Of a DNA stretch of 64,000 nt, positions 52,781-61,676 are shown one piece after another. Numbering within the stretch: position 1 is the first letter of the stretch; the number at the start of each line of letters is the position of its first letter. The position numbers and the translations under genes were made by a program. This DNA is from Larkinella insperata (GTDB lineage: Bacteria > Bacteroidota > Bacteroidia > Cytophagales > Spirosomataceae). The stretch is from assembly GCF_026248825.1 (NCBI RefSeq), contig NZ_CP110973.1, positions 186,001 through 250,000 on the forward strand. Reading direction: 5' to 3'. Below the pieces are notes generated by a model. That model saw only the letters and a list, made by a program, of their open reading frames with translations. It had not been told where the DNA came from and made no database searches.

Positions 52781-53902
52781 CTAAAACCAGCGGCTTAGCG
52801 AGATTGATACGGAATAATCGGCAAAGGCGGCATCGCCGTGGCGCAGTCCCTGCGGATCAAGTTTGTCGTAATAGCTTTTAATCCGGTTGCGGTAAAGGGC
52901 CACCGGCACGGTTACGGCTGCGGAAAACTTGCCTTTCATGTAGTTTAATCCGGGCTCTACCGAAACGATATAACCGGGCCGCCGGTAGCCGCTGCTGCCG
53001 CCAAAAACGTCCGACGACGGAATGCCCTCAACCCGACCTCCCAGCATCACGGCCAGCCCCGGAACAAACGGCAAAGCCTGGCTCAGGCCCAGCCGGGCGG
53101 CAAATTGGTCGGCCACCGAGAAGTAGCCGATGACGGGGTCAACCGTTGTGGCTTCGGGCGTCCGGAGCACCCGGTTGGTTTCGCGGGGGTTGAACAGGTA
53201 ATAACCGCTGACGTAAGCCGCCAGGCCGCCCGTAATCTGCGCGTATCCCTGCCCTTCCACGCTGAAGCCGACCCCGCCGTCGCCCAATTGAATAGACTGG
53301 TCGACCGGTTTATTGATTACGTAATCGCGCTTCTCTTTGTCCAGCTTATGGAAGTCGCCGGTGACGCCCGGATTGCCGGTGGGCAGTTTCACCCCCAGGC
53401 CCAGCGCAAAATTTGCTTTGGGCATTTTCACCGGGTCAAGCAGCCAGTAATTTCCCGAAATCCGCAAATCGCCGATGCCCTGCGAATAGGTGTGAAAGCG
53501 CTTCTGTTCGGGATTGACCGAGACGGCATTGCCGTAGTGTTCGTAGAGCGAAGAACGGTCGTTATACTGAAGGGGCAGATTGACCGAAAACGATAACCGG
53601 GGAGTCGCCAGGTACGTAATGCCCAGGTCGAGCGCGTGCGCCAGGTTGATTACTTCGGTGTTTTGCTCCAGGCGTTCTTTCTGCTCAACATCGCCTTTAA
53701 AATGCCGGAACGACCGGAAATACCGGTACCCCGCGTTGATTTGCCAGTGGCCGGTCCGCTGTTTAAAAAAATCTGCCGACGAGACCGTACCCGGGGTTGC
53801 CGAGCTCATGTGCCGAACGGCGACACACCCCTGGGCCGAAGCCCGGCAATTCAAGAGGGACAGGCATAGGAATGCCCCTACAAAACCGTATAGTTTTTTC
53901 AT
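52781..53902 (-). CDS. Outer-membrane beta-barrel protein, second type
   Basis: 373 residues with a signal peptide (GFVGAFLCLSLLNCRASAQ). The mature chain shows alternating strands (HWQINAGYRYFRSFRHFKGD, FSVNLPLQYNDRSS, LGLGVKLPTGNPG) and ends VSISLSRWF, the terminal Phe of barrel proteins. Presumed porin or transporter of unknown ligand. It is the first gene of the packed minus-strand run. Confidence 0.68.
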   Translation of the reverse strand: MKKLYGFVGAFLCLSLLNCRASAQGCVAVRHMSSATPGTVSSADFFKQRTGHWQINAGYRYFRSFRHFKGDVEQKERLEQNTEVINLAHALDLGITYLATPRLSFSVNLPLQYNDRSSLYEHYGNAVSVNPEQKRFHTYSQGIGDLRISGNYWLLDPVKMPKANFALGLGVKLPTGNPGVTGDFHKLDKEKRDYVINKPVDQSIQLGDGGVGFSVEGQGYAQITGGLAAYVSGYYLFNPRETNRVLRTPEATTVDPVIGYFSVADQFAARLGLSQALPFVPGLAVMLGGRVEGIPSSDVFGGSSGYRRPGYIVSVEPGLNYMKGKFSAAVTVPVALYRNRIKSYYDKLDPQGLRHGDAAFADYSVSISLSRWF

Positions 53903-54162
53903 GGAAGTCTAGAAATGTTGTCCTAAAAATGATCATAGGCCCAATGCCCGGTATGACGGGGATAGCCCTACCGGCAATTCGAGAAAATCGCTTATGAACA
54001 GGAATTGAATGAAAGTACCAAACCGGCACCACCGTCAGACGCGTGCGCTGATGGCGTGGCAAACCCGATTGGTGGCTGTTGCAGGCGAGAGAACGGAATA
54101 CGGGCAACCAACCTAATGGCTTAGCGCCACCACAGGCCGTTTGCAGTTCTCGCGCAATTCAT

Positions 54163-54714
54163 TCAGGACAAAACCTCAGGGGGCGGGGAAAAAACCGGCA
54201 GACTCCGGGTTGACAGACAGGAAATAAACGAAGGAATGCGCACGGCTTTCTCGGTCCAGTCGTAGAGAAAGAACCAGGTTCGGGCGCGGCTGATGGGAGA
54301 ATATTCTTTCAGCAGTAATTTAAGCAGGTTGCTGGCTTTCTTGGCCGATTCGGACGTACCGGTCGCGAATTGCTCCTTGACAAACGAAAGCAGATCCCGC
54401 TGGAAAAACGATTTGGTTTGGTTGACGTAGCCGGTAATGTGCAGCGTATCGCCGGACACGTCCAGGTTGACGATTTCGTAGTAGCTCCCCCGGTATTTGA
54501 ATCCTTCCTGCTTTTGTTGGGTCAGAATGGCTTCATTGGGGTGTTTTTGGAGGGGAATCTGAAACTCAACGATGTGGTCAACTGACGAATAAACGGTCAA
54601 TCGTTCCGACAATTCGTGCTCCTCCTGCCACTGCACACTGAGCAGCACCAGTAGCTGCCCCATCATGTGATAGAGCAGGATGACGAACAAACTGAAGGAG
54701 ACAAACCGTTTCAC
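54163..54714 (-). CDS. Membrane-anchored hypothetical protein
   Basis: 183 residues. N-terminal helix (about 6-26: FSLFVILLYHMMGQLLVLLS), then an outward-facing alpha-beta domain with YEIVNLDVSGDTLHITGYV and no cysteines in the first 160 residues. No family recognised. Own -7 box at 54741. Upstream of the outer-membrane genes on the same strand, separated by about 260 bases without a gene. Confidence 0.6.
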   Translation of the reverse strand: MKRFVSFSLFVILLYHMMGQLLVLLSVQWQEEHELSERLTVYSSVDHIVEFQIPLQKHPNEAILTQQKQEGFKYRGSYYEIVNLDVSGDTLHITGYVNQTKSFFQRDLLSFVKEQFATGTSESAKKASNLLKLLLKEYSPISRARTWFFLYDWTEKAVRIPSFISCLSTRSLPVFSPPPEVLS

Positions 54715-54740
54715 AAACCTTTTGTTTGGAAAATTTTATT

Positions 54741-54748
54741 CAAATATA
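54741..54748 (-). promoter_or_regulatory. -7 promoter element of the 54163 gene
   Basis: TATATTTG on the minus strand, 27 bases ahead of the start codon. Confidence 0.55.
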
Positions 54749-54798
54749 CAGTTTCCTTGGAAATTTTCTACTAAATGTAAAAATTTTGCGCTAACCAG

Positions 54799-55593
54799 CT
54801 AGGGAGTTGCCAACTGAACGGTTAGTGCAAACCGGGTTGGTGAAACGGTCGGTCCGCTGAATCCCCGACCTCCACCGTACATCCCGCGCCGACCGTACAT
54901 GCCACCGCCGTACATCCCGCCCATGCCACTCATGCTTCCGGCATCAGAAGCCGTTTGTTTAGGTTTTTCCGGCACCCCGGTTTCAAAAGCAATCGCCAGC
55001 GGAGTATCCGACCCCGGTTTTCCGTCGATCAGGGCCAGCGGAATGGCCAGTTGATACACCAGCCGACCGGCTTTTTCTTCAATTTTCCCCGTGATGCCGG
55101 AGGGGTCGCCCGTGGCCGATACCAGCATTTCGTCTTCAGCTACCAGGTGGATCAGTTTCATTTCAATTTTCCGGCTGATCAACTGTTTCATCATCGTGCC
55201 GCGATCCGTGGGACCAGTCTGGGCGGCCATCGACAGGGGCTTTCCGGTAGCGGGGTCCATTTCTTCGGGCAACGGAAACTGAATCCCGCGCCGGGATTTT
55301 TTCTTGCTCTTCTGATCGAGCCAGATGGTGCTTCCAAACAACAGGGATTTAAACTGATCCGAGTCGTTGCTCAATTGAATGGTCAGAAACAGTTTGTCGG
55401 CGTTGTTGGTAGCCAGAGCGTGAATTTTGGCGTTTTCCAGATAAACTTCACCCGGCGAGTTGCTACCAACGGTCGGCTGGTCGGCAAAGGTTGTGGCCGT
55501 CGTCCAGGTGCTTTTGACCGGTACGTTTTTCTGACCGAAGGCCACGGTTACGGCCAACAAGAAAGTTATACTTAGTATGATGATCTGTTTCAT
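54799..55593 (-). CDS. Secreted protein with Met/Gly/Tyr-rich tail
   Basis: 264 residues from ATG 55593 (Met3 of a slightly longer frame). Signal peptide (ILSITFLLAVTVAFG), a beta-rich body (LFLTIQLSNDSDQFKSLLFG) and, near 220-245, repeats of GGMYGGGMYGRRGMYGGG before a final strand. Such Met-rich loops bind copper or silver in known metal chaperones, which is only a suggestion here. No family recognised. Confidence 0.6.
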   Translation of the reverse strand: MKQIIILSITFLLAVTVAFGQKNVPVKSTWTTATTFADQPTVGSNSPGEVYLENAKIHALATNNADKLFLTIQLSNDSDQFKSLLFGSTIWLDQKSKKKSRRGIQFPLPEEMDPATGKPLSMAAQTGPTDRGTMMKQLISRKIEMKLIHLVAEDEMLVSATGDPSGITGKIEEKAGRLVYQLAIPLALIDGKPGSDTPLAIAFETGVPEKPKQTASDAGSMSGMGGMYGGGMYGRRGMYGGGRGFSGPTVSPTRFALTVQLATP

Positions 55594-55806
55594 GGTCATA
55601 ATCTGCTTTCATTGACGTACTCCTCACAAACCGCCGGCACGATCTTTCCTGCTTACAGGCTCTGGGTTAAAATCCTTTGGGACCGTCCGTAGCGCTAAAA
55701 CATCCGGTGTTCTCCGTGCGGCTCTTTCCCGATTCAGTTCTAATTACAAAGCTTATTATTTTATTGTCAGGATCAAATTGCATTGGCGATTGTTTCCGAT
55801 CCGGCC

Positions 55807-57270
55807 CTATACCGCTACCGGCTCGTTAACGGGTTTCCTGCGCGACACAGCCCACAAACCGAGGAAGGTAAACACGCCATTGAGCACCAGGCGCTCAAAA
55901 CCAAATTTATACCCGTCAAACCACTCCGCAGAGTGGTTGTTGACGAACAACGTCAGAAAAGGGGAAGCGAGACAGATCAGTGGTACCCAACCGTCGCGAA
56001 CGGGGCGGTTGGTAAACAGCCCGAACGCATACAGACCCAGCAGTGGCCCGTAGGTATAACCCGCCAGATCGAAAACCGCCGTCACGACGTCCTGGCTGTT
56101 CAGCCGGTTGAAGATAATGATCACCACGAAAAACAGGATTGAAAACCCGATGTGAACCCAGTGCTTGATGCGGGCCCGCTCGGTTTCCGGCCGGTTTTCC
56201 ACGTTCATAAAGTCGATGCAGAACGAAGTTGTCAATGCCGTCAGGGCAGAGTCGGAACTGGCGTAGGTGGCCGCCGTGATGCCCAGCAAGAACGTGATGC
56301 CGACTACCATCCCGAAGTGATTGAGCGCCAGCATCGGGTACAGATCATCGGTTTTGGCGGGCGTCGCAATGCCCTTGCTATTGGCGTAAATGTAGAGCAA
56401 CGCCCCCAGCGACAAAAACAGAAAAACCACAATGGAGAACGTTACCGTAAACCAGAGCATGTTTTTCTGAGCTTCTCCGATGTTCTTGCAGGTCAGGTTT
56501 TTCTGCATCAGATCCTGATCCAGACCCGTCATCACAATGGCGATAAACACGCCGGAGATAAACTGTTTGAAGAAGTTTTTAGGGTCGTTGGCATCCCAGA
56601 AAAAGATTTGGGAGTAGTCGCTTTGGGAAATTGTGGAAACCATCTCGCCGAAGCCCAGCCCCAGCTCCCGCGAGATCAGTATGATTGTCAGCACGACGGC
56701 GGTGACCAGAAAAGTAGTCTGGAGCGTGTCGGTCACGATGATGGTTTTAACGCCCCCTTTGAAGGTGTACAGCCAGATCAGCAAAATCGTGATGGCAACC
56801 GATACTTCAAACGGGATGTCGAAACTGTTGAAAATGGCAATTTGCAGCACCCCGGCCGCAATGTAGAGCCGGATGGCCGAGCCCACCGTCCGGGCCAGCA
56901 GAAAAAAACCCGCTCCGGTTTTATACGACCAGAATCCAAACCGTTTTTCGAGGTAGCCGTAAATGGAAATCAGGTTCATCCGGTAGTAGAGCGGCATCAG
57001 AACCGTCGCAATGACGTAGTAGCCGACGATGTTGCCGAGTATCACCTGGAAATAAGAAAACGCCTTTGCGCCGACGGCGCCCGGCACCGAAATAAACGTC
57101 ACCCCTGACAGGGAGGTACCGATCATCGCAAACGCTACCAAGTACCAGGGAGTCTGCCGGTTAGCCGTGAAAAATGTGTTTGTATCGGCCCCTCTGGCGG
57201 TGTACCACGACACCAGAATGAGCATGGCAAAGTAGGCGATTAATATGGTTAACGCGATGTTGGGATTCAT
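55807..57270 (-). CDS. Sodium:solute symporter (SSS family)
   Basis: 487 residues, about 13 helices. GTSLSGVTFISVPGAVGAKA near the start, GLDQDLMQKNLTCKN in the middle and the TM8 sodium-site region are typical of the SSS/SGLT fold. Bacteroidota members carry sugars, sialic acid, proline or pantothenate; the substrate is not clear. Divergent from clpS and about 200 bases upstream of the secreted Met-rich gene. Confidence 0.88.
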   Translation of the reverse strand: MNPNIALTILIAYFAMLILVSWYTARGADTNTFFTANRQTPWYLVAFAMIGTSLSGVTFISVPGAVGAKAFSYFQVILGNIVGYYVIATVLMPLYYRMNLISIYGYLEKRFGFWSYKTGAGFFLLARTVGSAIRLYIAAGVLQIAIFNSFDIPFEVSVAITILLIWLYTFKGGVKTIIVTDTLQTTFLVTAVVLTIILISRELGLGFGEMVSTISQSDYSQIFFWDANDPKNFFKQFISGVFIAIVMTGLDQDLMQKNLTCKNIGEAQKNMLWFTVTFSIVVFLFLSLGALLYIYANSKGIATPAKTDDLYPMLALNHFGMVVGITFLLGITAATYASSDSALTALTTSFCIDFMNVENRPETERARIKHWVHIGFSILFFVVIIIFNRLNSQDVVTAVFDLAGYTYGPLLGLYAFGLFTNRPVRDGWVPLICLASPFLTLFVNNHSAEWFDGYKFGFERLVLNGVFTFLGLWAVSRRKPVNEPVAV

Positions 57271-57372
57271 ACCGTCGGCGGCAACTTTTTAGGTAAACGA
57301 TGGGTTATTATTCTGGCGGTTTATGTTATTCCACAGCTTTAAAAAAACGTGGTAAAAGCGGCCAAAATTTCG

Positions 57373-57380
57373 TAAATTTG
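57373..57380 (+). promoter_or_regulatory. -7 promoter element of clpS
   Basis: TAAATTTG, exact match; predicted leader of about 20 bases. Confidence 0.55.
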
Positions 57381-57405
57381 CTAATCAAACAAGAAATTTC
57401 GTGTA

Positions 57406-57684
57406 ATGCAACCGTTCGAAGAAAACGATGTCGAGGTATTGGAAGAAGTCATTGACACCGATCTGTTTAATCTGGTGGTTTTCAACGACGATGTAAATAC
57501 CTTCGATCACGTCATTGATACGCTTATTGACGTGTGTGACCATACCCCCGAGCAGGCCGAACAATGCACGATCATTATCCACTATAAGGGAAAATGCCGG
57601 GTTAAAAACGGGTCCTGGGAAGAGCTTGTTCCCAAGCGCAACGAAATCTGCCGCCGTGGCATTTCCGCGGAAGTTTTGAAATAA
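57406..57684 (+). CDS. clpS: ATP-dependent Clp protease adaptor ClpS
   Basis: 92 residues. FNLVVFNDDVNTFDHVI (substrate pocket and ClpA contact), DHTPEQAEQCTIIIHYKGKC and a short C-terminal helix. It binds the ClpA/C N-domain and delivers N-degron substrates. An acidic N-terminal tail of about 15 residues is normal for Bacteroidota. Upstream of recR but with its own promoter. Confidence 0.93.
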   Translation: MQPFEENDVEVLEEVIDTDLFNLVVFNDDVNTFDHVIDTLIDVCDHTPEQAEQCTIIIHYKGKCRVKNGSWEELVPKRNEICRRGISAEVLK

Positions 57685-57770
57685 AACCAACAAAATGATG
57701 AATTATGGCGGGACCGTCCGCGCGGTCAATGCGTCAGCTCATTCATAATTCATAACTCATCGTTATCTGA

Positions 57771-58382
57771 ATGGAGTTTCCTTCCAAATTGATAGAAGAC
57801 GCCGTTAACGAAGTATCCAAACTGCCGGGTATCGGTAAAAAAACCGCACTCCGGCTGGTGCTGCATTTGTTGAAGCGGGATGAAGAACAAACCCAGAGCC
57901 TGGCCGAATCGCTGGTGGCCATGCGGTCGAAGGTAAAACACTGCCGCAAGTGCCATAACCTGTCGGACAACGACCTGTGCAGCATCTGCGCCAGCCACAA
58001 ACGCGACCGTTCGCTCATTTGTGTCGTCGAGGACACGCGTGACGTGCTCGCTATTGAGAATACGGCGCAATACAAAGGCATGTACCACGTGCTGGGCGGC
58101 ATCATTTCGCCCGTGGAAGGCGTCGGCCCCAGCGACCTGCACATCGAGTCGCTGGTTGATCGGCTCCGCGATCCGGACGGGGATGCAATCAAGGAAGTTA
58201 TTCTGGCCCTGAGCCCAACGATGGAGGGCGATACAACGGCTTTTTACCTTCAGAAAAAGCTTAAAACGTTTCCCGTTAAGATTTCGACCATCGCCCGGGG
58301 CGTCCCGATTGGCGGTGATCTCGAATACGCCGACGAGGTAACGCTGGGCCGGAGTATCCTCAGCCGGATTTCCTACGAGTAA
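57771..58382 (+). CDS. recR: Recombination protein RecR
   Basis: 203 residues. N-terminal helix-hairpin-helix (KLPGIGKKTALRLVLHLL), zinc finger from CRKCHNLSDNDLCSIC, Toprim domain (LICVVEDTRDVLAIE) and the C-terminal VTLGRSILSRI. Forms a DNA clamp with RecO to load RecA on gapped DNA. It follows clpS by 86 bases and ends at the shared terminator at 58391. Confidence 0.96.
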   Translation: MEFPSKLIEDAVNEVSKLPGIGKKTALRLVLHLLKRDEEQTQSLAESLVAMRSKVKHCRKCHNLSDNDLCSICASHKRDRSLICVVEDTRDVLAIENTAQYKGMYHVLGGIISPVEGVGPSDLHIESLVDRLRDPDGDAIKEVILALSPTMEGDTTAFYLQKKLKTFPVKISTIARGVPIGGDLEYADEVTLGRSILSRISYE

Positions 58383-58390
58383 ACGAACCC

Positions 58391-58448
58391 AAACCCACCG
58401 ATTGAACCTGCGCAGGGCGACCTGCACGGCCCAGTCGATGGGTTTTTA
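58391..58448. terminator. Bidirectional terminator, recR / cytochrome c gene
   Basis: About 12-bp stem with a G-U pair (aacccaccgatt with agtcgatgggtt) and a TTTTT tail on the plus side, between convergent genes. Confidence 0.7.
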
Positions 58449-59411
58449 TCTTTTATTGCTCACAAACACCTCCACTCGGTTGCGCACCGGTCTGACGGTT
58501 TTCAGGTACTCATAAATTGCCCCCAGATCCTGCTCCGACATTCCGGCGTACATCGACCACGGCATGACGGTATTATACCCATTGCGGACTTCCGGCGCGT
58601 TAAAGGTCGCCGGATCGAAGGTTTTGAAGCGACGGATAAAAGCCTCTTTCGTCCAGGCGCCAATGCCGGTTTCGACATCCGGTGTAATGTTGGCCGACCG
58701 CAGGGTGCCGCCCGCCATCGTGATTTCCGTTCCTCCGGCAAACGCAGCTTTTTTGACCAGCCCGCCCATCGCCCGTTTCGTGTGGCAATCGGCGCAGCCG
58801 GCCATCGTAACCAGATACCGGCCGTATTCAGCGCCGTTTTCCGCCTTCGGCACCGGCTGAAAACGGGCTTTGTGCGGCATCATCTTCATCGCCAGTTTCA
58901 GCGGTCCTGTTGGTTTGGATTCGGGAACAGCATTTTCCACCGGTTCGAGCGTGCGCAGGTATGCCAAAATCGCCAGGGCATCGTTCTCGTCCATCTTTCC
59001 GTAGTTCGCGTAGGGCATCAGCGGAAACAGCGATTTGCCGTTTCTGGAAACACCCGCTGTAATCGCCAGCAGCAGTTCGGTGTCGCTCCAGCTTTTGAGG
59101 GCAAACGGGGTGATGTTTTTGGCGTAATACGTACCGGGCAAACCGTAGTTTTTACCGAACTCCGCGCCCCCACCGCCGACCGTTCCGGCTATTACCGGTC
59201 CGGCCAGCCGGTTATAATCGCGTTTAGAATGGCAATCCATGCAGACGGCAACGTGATTGGCCAGGTAGCGGCCCCTTTCCAGGTGGGCCGTTGAAGTTGG
59301 AAGGGAAACCGTGCGAATTCGGCCCGTCGCGGGCGAATAAGCTTTCGGATGCACGCAGCAGCTAAAGGCCACCGAGAGGACTGCCATCAGCAGGAACGAA
59401 AAACGATTCAT
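58446..59411 (-). CDS. Di-haem c-type cytochrome
   Basis: 321 residues. An N-terminal export signal with a CC pair (about 18-19) suggests a possible lipoprotein. Two haem-c sites CMDCH (about 57) and CADCH (about 206) head two cytochrome c domains, each followed by repeats ending in Met or Lys ligands (LFPLMPYANYG, TVMPWSMYAGM). It resembles the small subunit of alcohol or aldehyde dehydrogenases and other bacterial electron-transfer chains; no dehydrogenase subunit is adjacent, so the partner is unknown. Own promoter box at 59435. Confidence 0.85.
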   Translation of the reverse strand: MNRFSFLLMAVLSVAFSCCVHPKAYSPATGRIRTVSLPTSTAHLERGRYLANHVAVCMDCHSKRDYNRLAGPVIAGTVGGGGAEFGKNYGLPGTYYAKNITPFALKSWSDTELLLAITAGVSRNGKSLFPLMPYANYGKMDENDALAILAYLRTLEPVENAVPESKPTGPLKLAMKMMPHKARFQPVPKAENGAEYGRYLVTMAGCADCHTKRAMGGLVKKAAFAGGTEITMAGGTLRSANITPDVETGIGAWTKEAFIRRFKTFDPATFNAPEVRNGYNTVMPWSMYAGMSEQDLGAIYEYLKTVRPVRNRVEVFVSNKR

Positions 59412-59434
59412 TTCAGGAGTTGTTTACTGTCGGG

Positions 59435-59442
59435 CAAAAATA
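59435..59442 (-). promoter_or_regulatory. -7 promoter element of the di-haem cytochrome gene
   Basis: TATTTTTG on the minus strand, 24 bases ahead of the start codon. Confidence 0.5.
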
Positions 59443-59611
59443 GAGAACTCCGTTTGTTTGGCAGTCATCGAAATCCCCCTCTTGAGCGAACGGAAATTGG
59501 CATCGGCTCTAATTGTTACGAAAAAGTCGCTTTCTTTGCGCCTGACGAAAACATTGCCGTTTTCGGCGTGTTCTTCAACAAACCAAGTATCTCACCTCAA
59601 ACCATTTGGAT

Positions 59612-60322
59612 ATGAATCGCAGTGAGTTCTTAAAGCTGGCTTTTGGCAGTGTCCTAACCCTGAAAGCGTTGCAATCATCCGCTTTCGGCGGACTAACCCA
59701 GGCTGAAGGCCCTTTTAAACTTCCCCCCTTGCCGTTTGACGCGGGTGCGCTCGAACCGCACATCGACAAGCAAACAATGGAAATTCACCACGGTAAGCAC
59801 CACAAGGCCTACGTCGATAATCTGAACAAAGCCGTTGCCGGTACGGCCATGGCATCGCTGTCGATTGACGAACTGGTGAAGAAAATTGACAGTGGTACCC
59901 CGGCAGCCGTCCGCAACAACGGCGGTGGTCACTGGAATCATACCTTTTTCTGGAATATTCTGGGTGCCAGCGGTGGCAAACAGCCATCGGGCAACCTGTC
60001 GGACGCCATCAATAAAAAATTTGGTTCTTTCGACAAGTTCAAGGAAGAATTCGGCAAGGCGGCTGCGGGCCGGTTTGGCTCCGGCTGGGCGTGGCTGGTC
60101 GTCAACGGAAAAGATATCGAAATTACTTCTACTCCCAACCAGGACAACCCGCTGATGGCGCTGGCCGAGAAAAAAGGCACGCCAATTTTGGGTCTGGACG
60201 TGTGGGAGCATGCTTATTACCTGAAATACCAGAACCGTCGGCCCGACTACGTAACGGCCTTCTGGAACGTTGTTAACTGGAATAAGGTCAACGAGTTATA
60301 CAATGCCGCCGTGAAAGCCTAA
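59612..60322 (+). CDS. Fe/Mn superoxide dismutase with N-terminal leader
   Basis: 236 residues from ATG 59612 (a TTG at 59606 adds two). The SOD body starts near residue 36 (FKLPPLPFDAGALEPH). The metal ligands are kept: H59 in MEIHHGKHH, the second His in GGGHWNHTFFW, and Asp/His in LDVWEHAYYLKYQ. A leader NRSEFLKLAFGSVLTLKAL precedes the fold and resembles a Tat-like or Sec signal with only one Arg, suggesting export. Fe or Mn preference cannot be read. Monocistronic, with a strong terminator at 60337. Confidence 0.92.
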   Translation: MNRSEFLKLAFGSVLTLKALQSSAFGGLTQAEGPFKLPPLPFDAGALEPHIDKQTMEIHHGKHHKAYVDNLNKAVAGTAMASLSIDELVKKIDSGTPAAVRNNGGGHWNHTFFWNILGASGGKQPSGNLSDAINKKFGSFDKFKEEFGKAAAGRFGSGWAWLVVNGKDIEITSTPNQDNPLMALAEKKGTPILGLDVWEHAYYLKYQNRRPDYVTAFWNVVNWNKVNELYNAAVKA

Positions 60323-60336
60323 TCAGGTTGGTATCG

Positions 60337-60424
60337 GGCTTTCAGGTTTACCGGTTTGGGGTTTCGCGGGGAAAGGGTCCTTGCGGTAAGCCTGACTACC
60401 GGTAAACCTGAAAGCCTTTTTTTT
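60337..60424 (+). terminator. Terminator of the sod gene
   Basis: 19-bp perfect stem (60337-60355 with 60398-60416) followed by a run of eight T. Confidence 0.9.
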
Positions 60425-60425
60425 G

Positions 60426-60433
60426 TAAATTTG
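60426..60433 (+). promoter_or_regulatory. -7 promoter element of the 2OG oxygenase gene
   Basis: TAAATTTG, exact match, immediately downstream of the sod terminator and 29 bases ahead of the start codon. Confidence 0.55.
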
Positions 60434-60462
60434 CGGTCAGTTACACGAACGACATCAACATC

Positions 60463-61419
60463 ATGAGCGATATTTTATACGACCAGATTCCGTCGCTGGA
60501 CCTGGCCGATTTTAAATCTGACGATCCGGACCGGAAAGCAAAGTTTGTCCAGGATCTGGGGGCCGCTTTCAACAACATCGGCTTTGTCGCCATCAAAAAC
60601 CACGGTTTAACCGATGAGCTGACGACCAATTTATACGACTCGGTAAAGGCGTTTTTCTCGGCCGATACATCAACTAAACAGCAATACGAATTTCCCGAGC
60701 TCCACGGCCAGCGGGGCTACGTCGGCAAAAACAAGGAAACCGCCAAGGGCTTTAAAGTTGCCGATTTAAAGGAATTTTATCACATCGGCCAGCCAGACCC
60801 CATCAACGGAATGCCGGACAACGTCTTTCCCGACGAATTTCCGGATTTTAAAGAAAACACGCTGGCTACGTACCGCACGCTGGAACAGGCGGGTCGGATG
60901 CTCCTGCGGGCCATTGCGCTGTACCTGGAACTGCCCGAGGATTACTTTGAAGACAAGGTCGACCACGGCGACAGCATCCTGCGGGCAATTCACTACTTCC
61001 CGCTGGACCCCAATCTGGTGCCGGACGGTGCCGTTCGCGCAGCTGCCCACGGCGACATCAACCTGATAACGCTCCTGATGGGCGCCAGCGCCGAGGGGCT
61101 GGAAGTGCTGCGTCGCGACGGGCAGTGGATTGCCATCACGGCCCTGCCCGACCAGATTATTGTGAACGTCGGTGACATGCTCGACCGGCTGACCAACCAC
61201 AAACTGAAATCGACGATTCACCGGGTGGTCAATCCGCCCCGCGAAAAAATGAACAGTCCCCGGTATTCAATTCCGTTCTTCATGCACCCCCGGGGCGATA
61301 TGGACCTGACCTGCCTCGAAACCTGCATAACGACCGAGCACCCCAAGATTTACGAAGACATGACCGCCGGTGCGTTCCTGGACGAACGGCTGCGGGAACT
61401 TGGGCTGAAAAAGAATTAA
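60463..61419 (+). CDS. 2-oxoglutarate/Fe(II) oxygenase (isopenicillin N synthase family)
   Basis: 318 residues. The iron triad is visible as AAAHGDINLITLL (HxD) and the later STIHRVVNPP His; the 2OG-binding RxS follows in RYSIPFFMHP. The N-terminal DIOX_N domain contains GFVAIKNHGL. It oxidises a small substrate with O2 and 2-oxoglutarate; this branch is broadly annotated without a specific substrate. Single gene with its own promoter. Confidence 0.88.
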   Translation: MSDILYDQIPSLDLADFKSDDPDRKAKFVQDLGAAFNNIGFVAIKNHGLTDELTTNLYDSVKAFFSADTSTKQQYEFPELHGQRGYVGKNKETAKGFKVADLKEFYHIGQPDPINGMPDNVFPDEFPDFKENTLATYRTLEQAGRMLLRAIALYLELPEDYFEDKVDHGDSILRAIHYFPLDPNLVPDGAVRAAAHGDINLITLLMGASAEGLEVLRRDGQWIAITALPDQIIVNVGDMLDRLTNHKLKSTIHRVVNPPREKMNSPRYSIPFFMHPRGDMDLTCLETCITTEHPKIYEDMTAGAFLDERLRELGLKKN

Positions 61420-61676
61420 TCGTTGGCATCAATAATTCGATTAAACGGTTCTATCTTGTCGCATTGCGATCCGATGTTTGCAGTTTCCGCTCAACGTCAT
61501 CGTAGTGCGACATTTTTACTTTAAGGATCAGGCAATCAGTTCGATAGATGGTGCCTGCAAAAAGAGCCCCTTTCACTCAACGATAAGAACCGCAAATTGC
61601 CCTTTGAGTTAACGGAATGGCCGTCGTTCTGTCAGGACCGGCCGTTTAGCAAACCGTTCACCAAGAAAATCCGTGT

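Noticed and set aside
54860..54930. Repetitive DNA that could be taken for a tandem repeat or short CRISPR
   Set aside because: It is the coding sequence of the Met/Gly/Tyr repeat; units are unequal and in frame, with no spacers.
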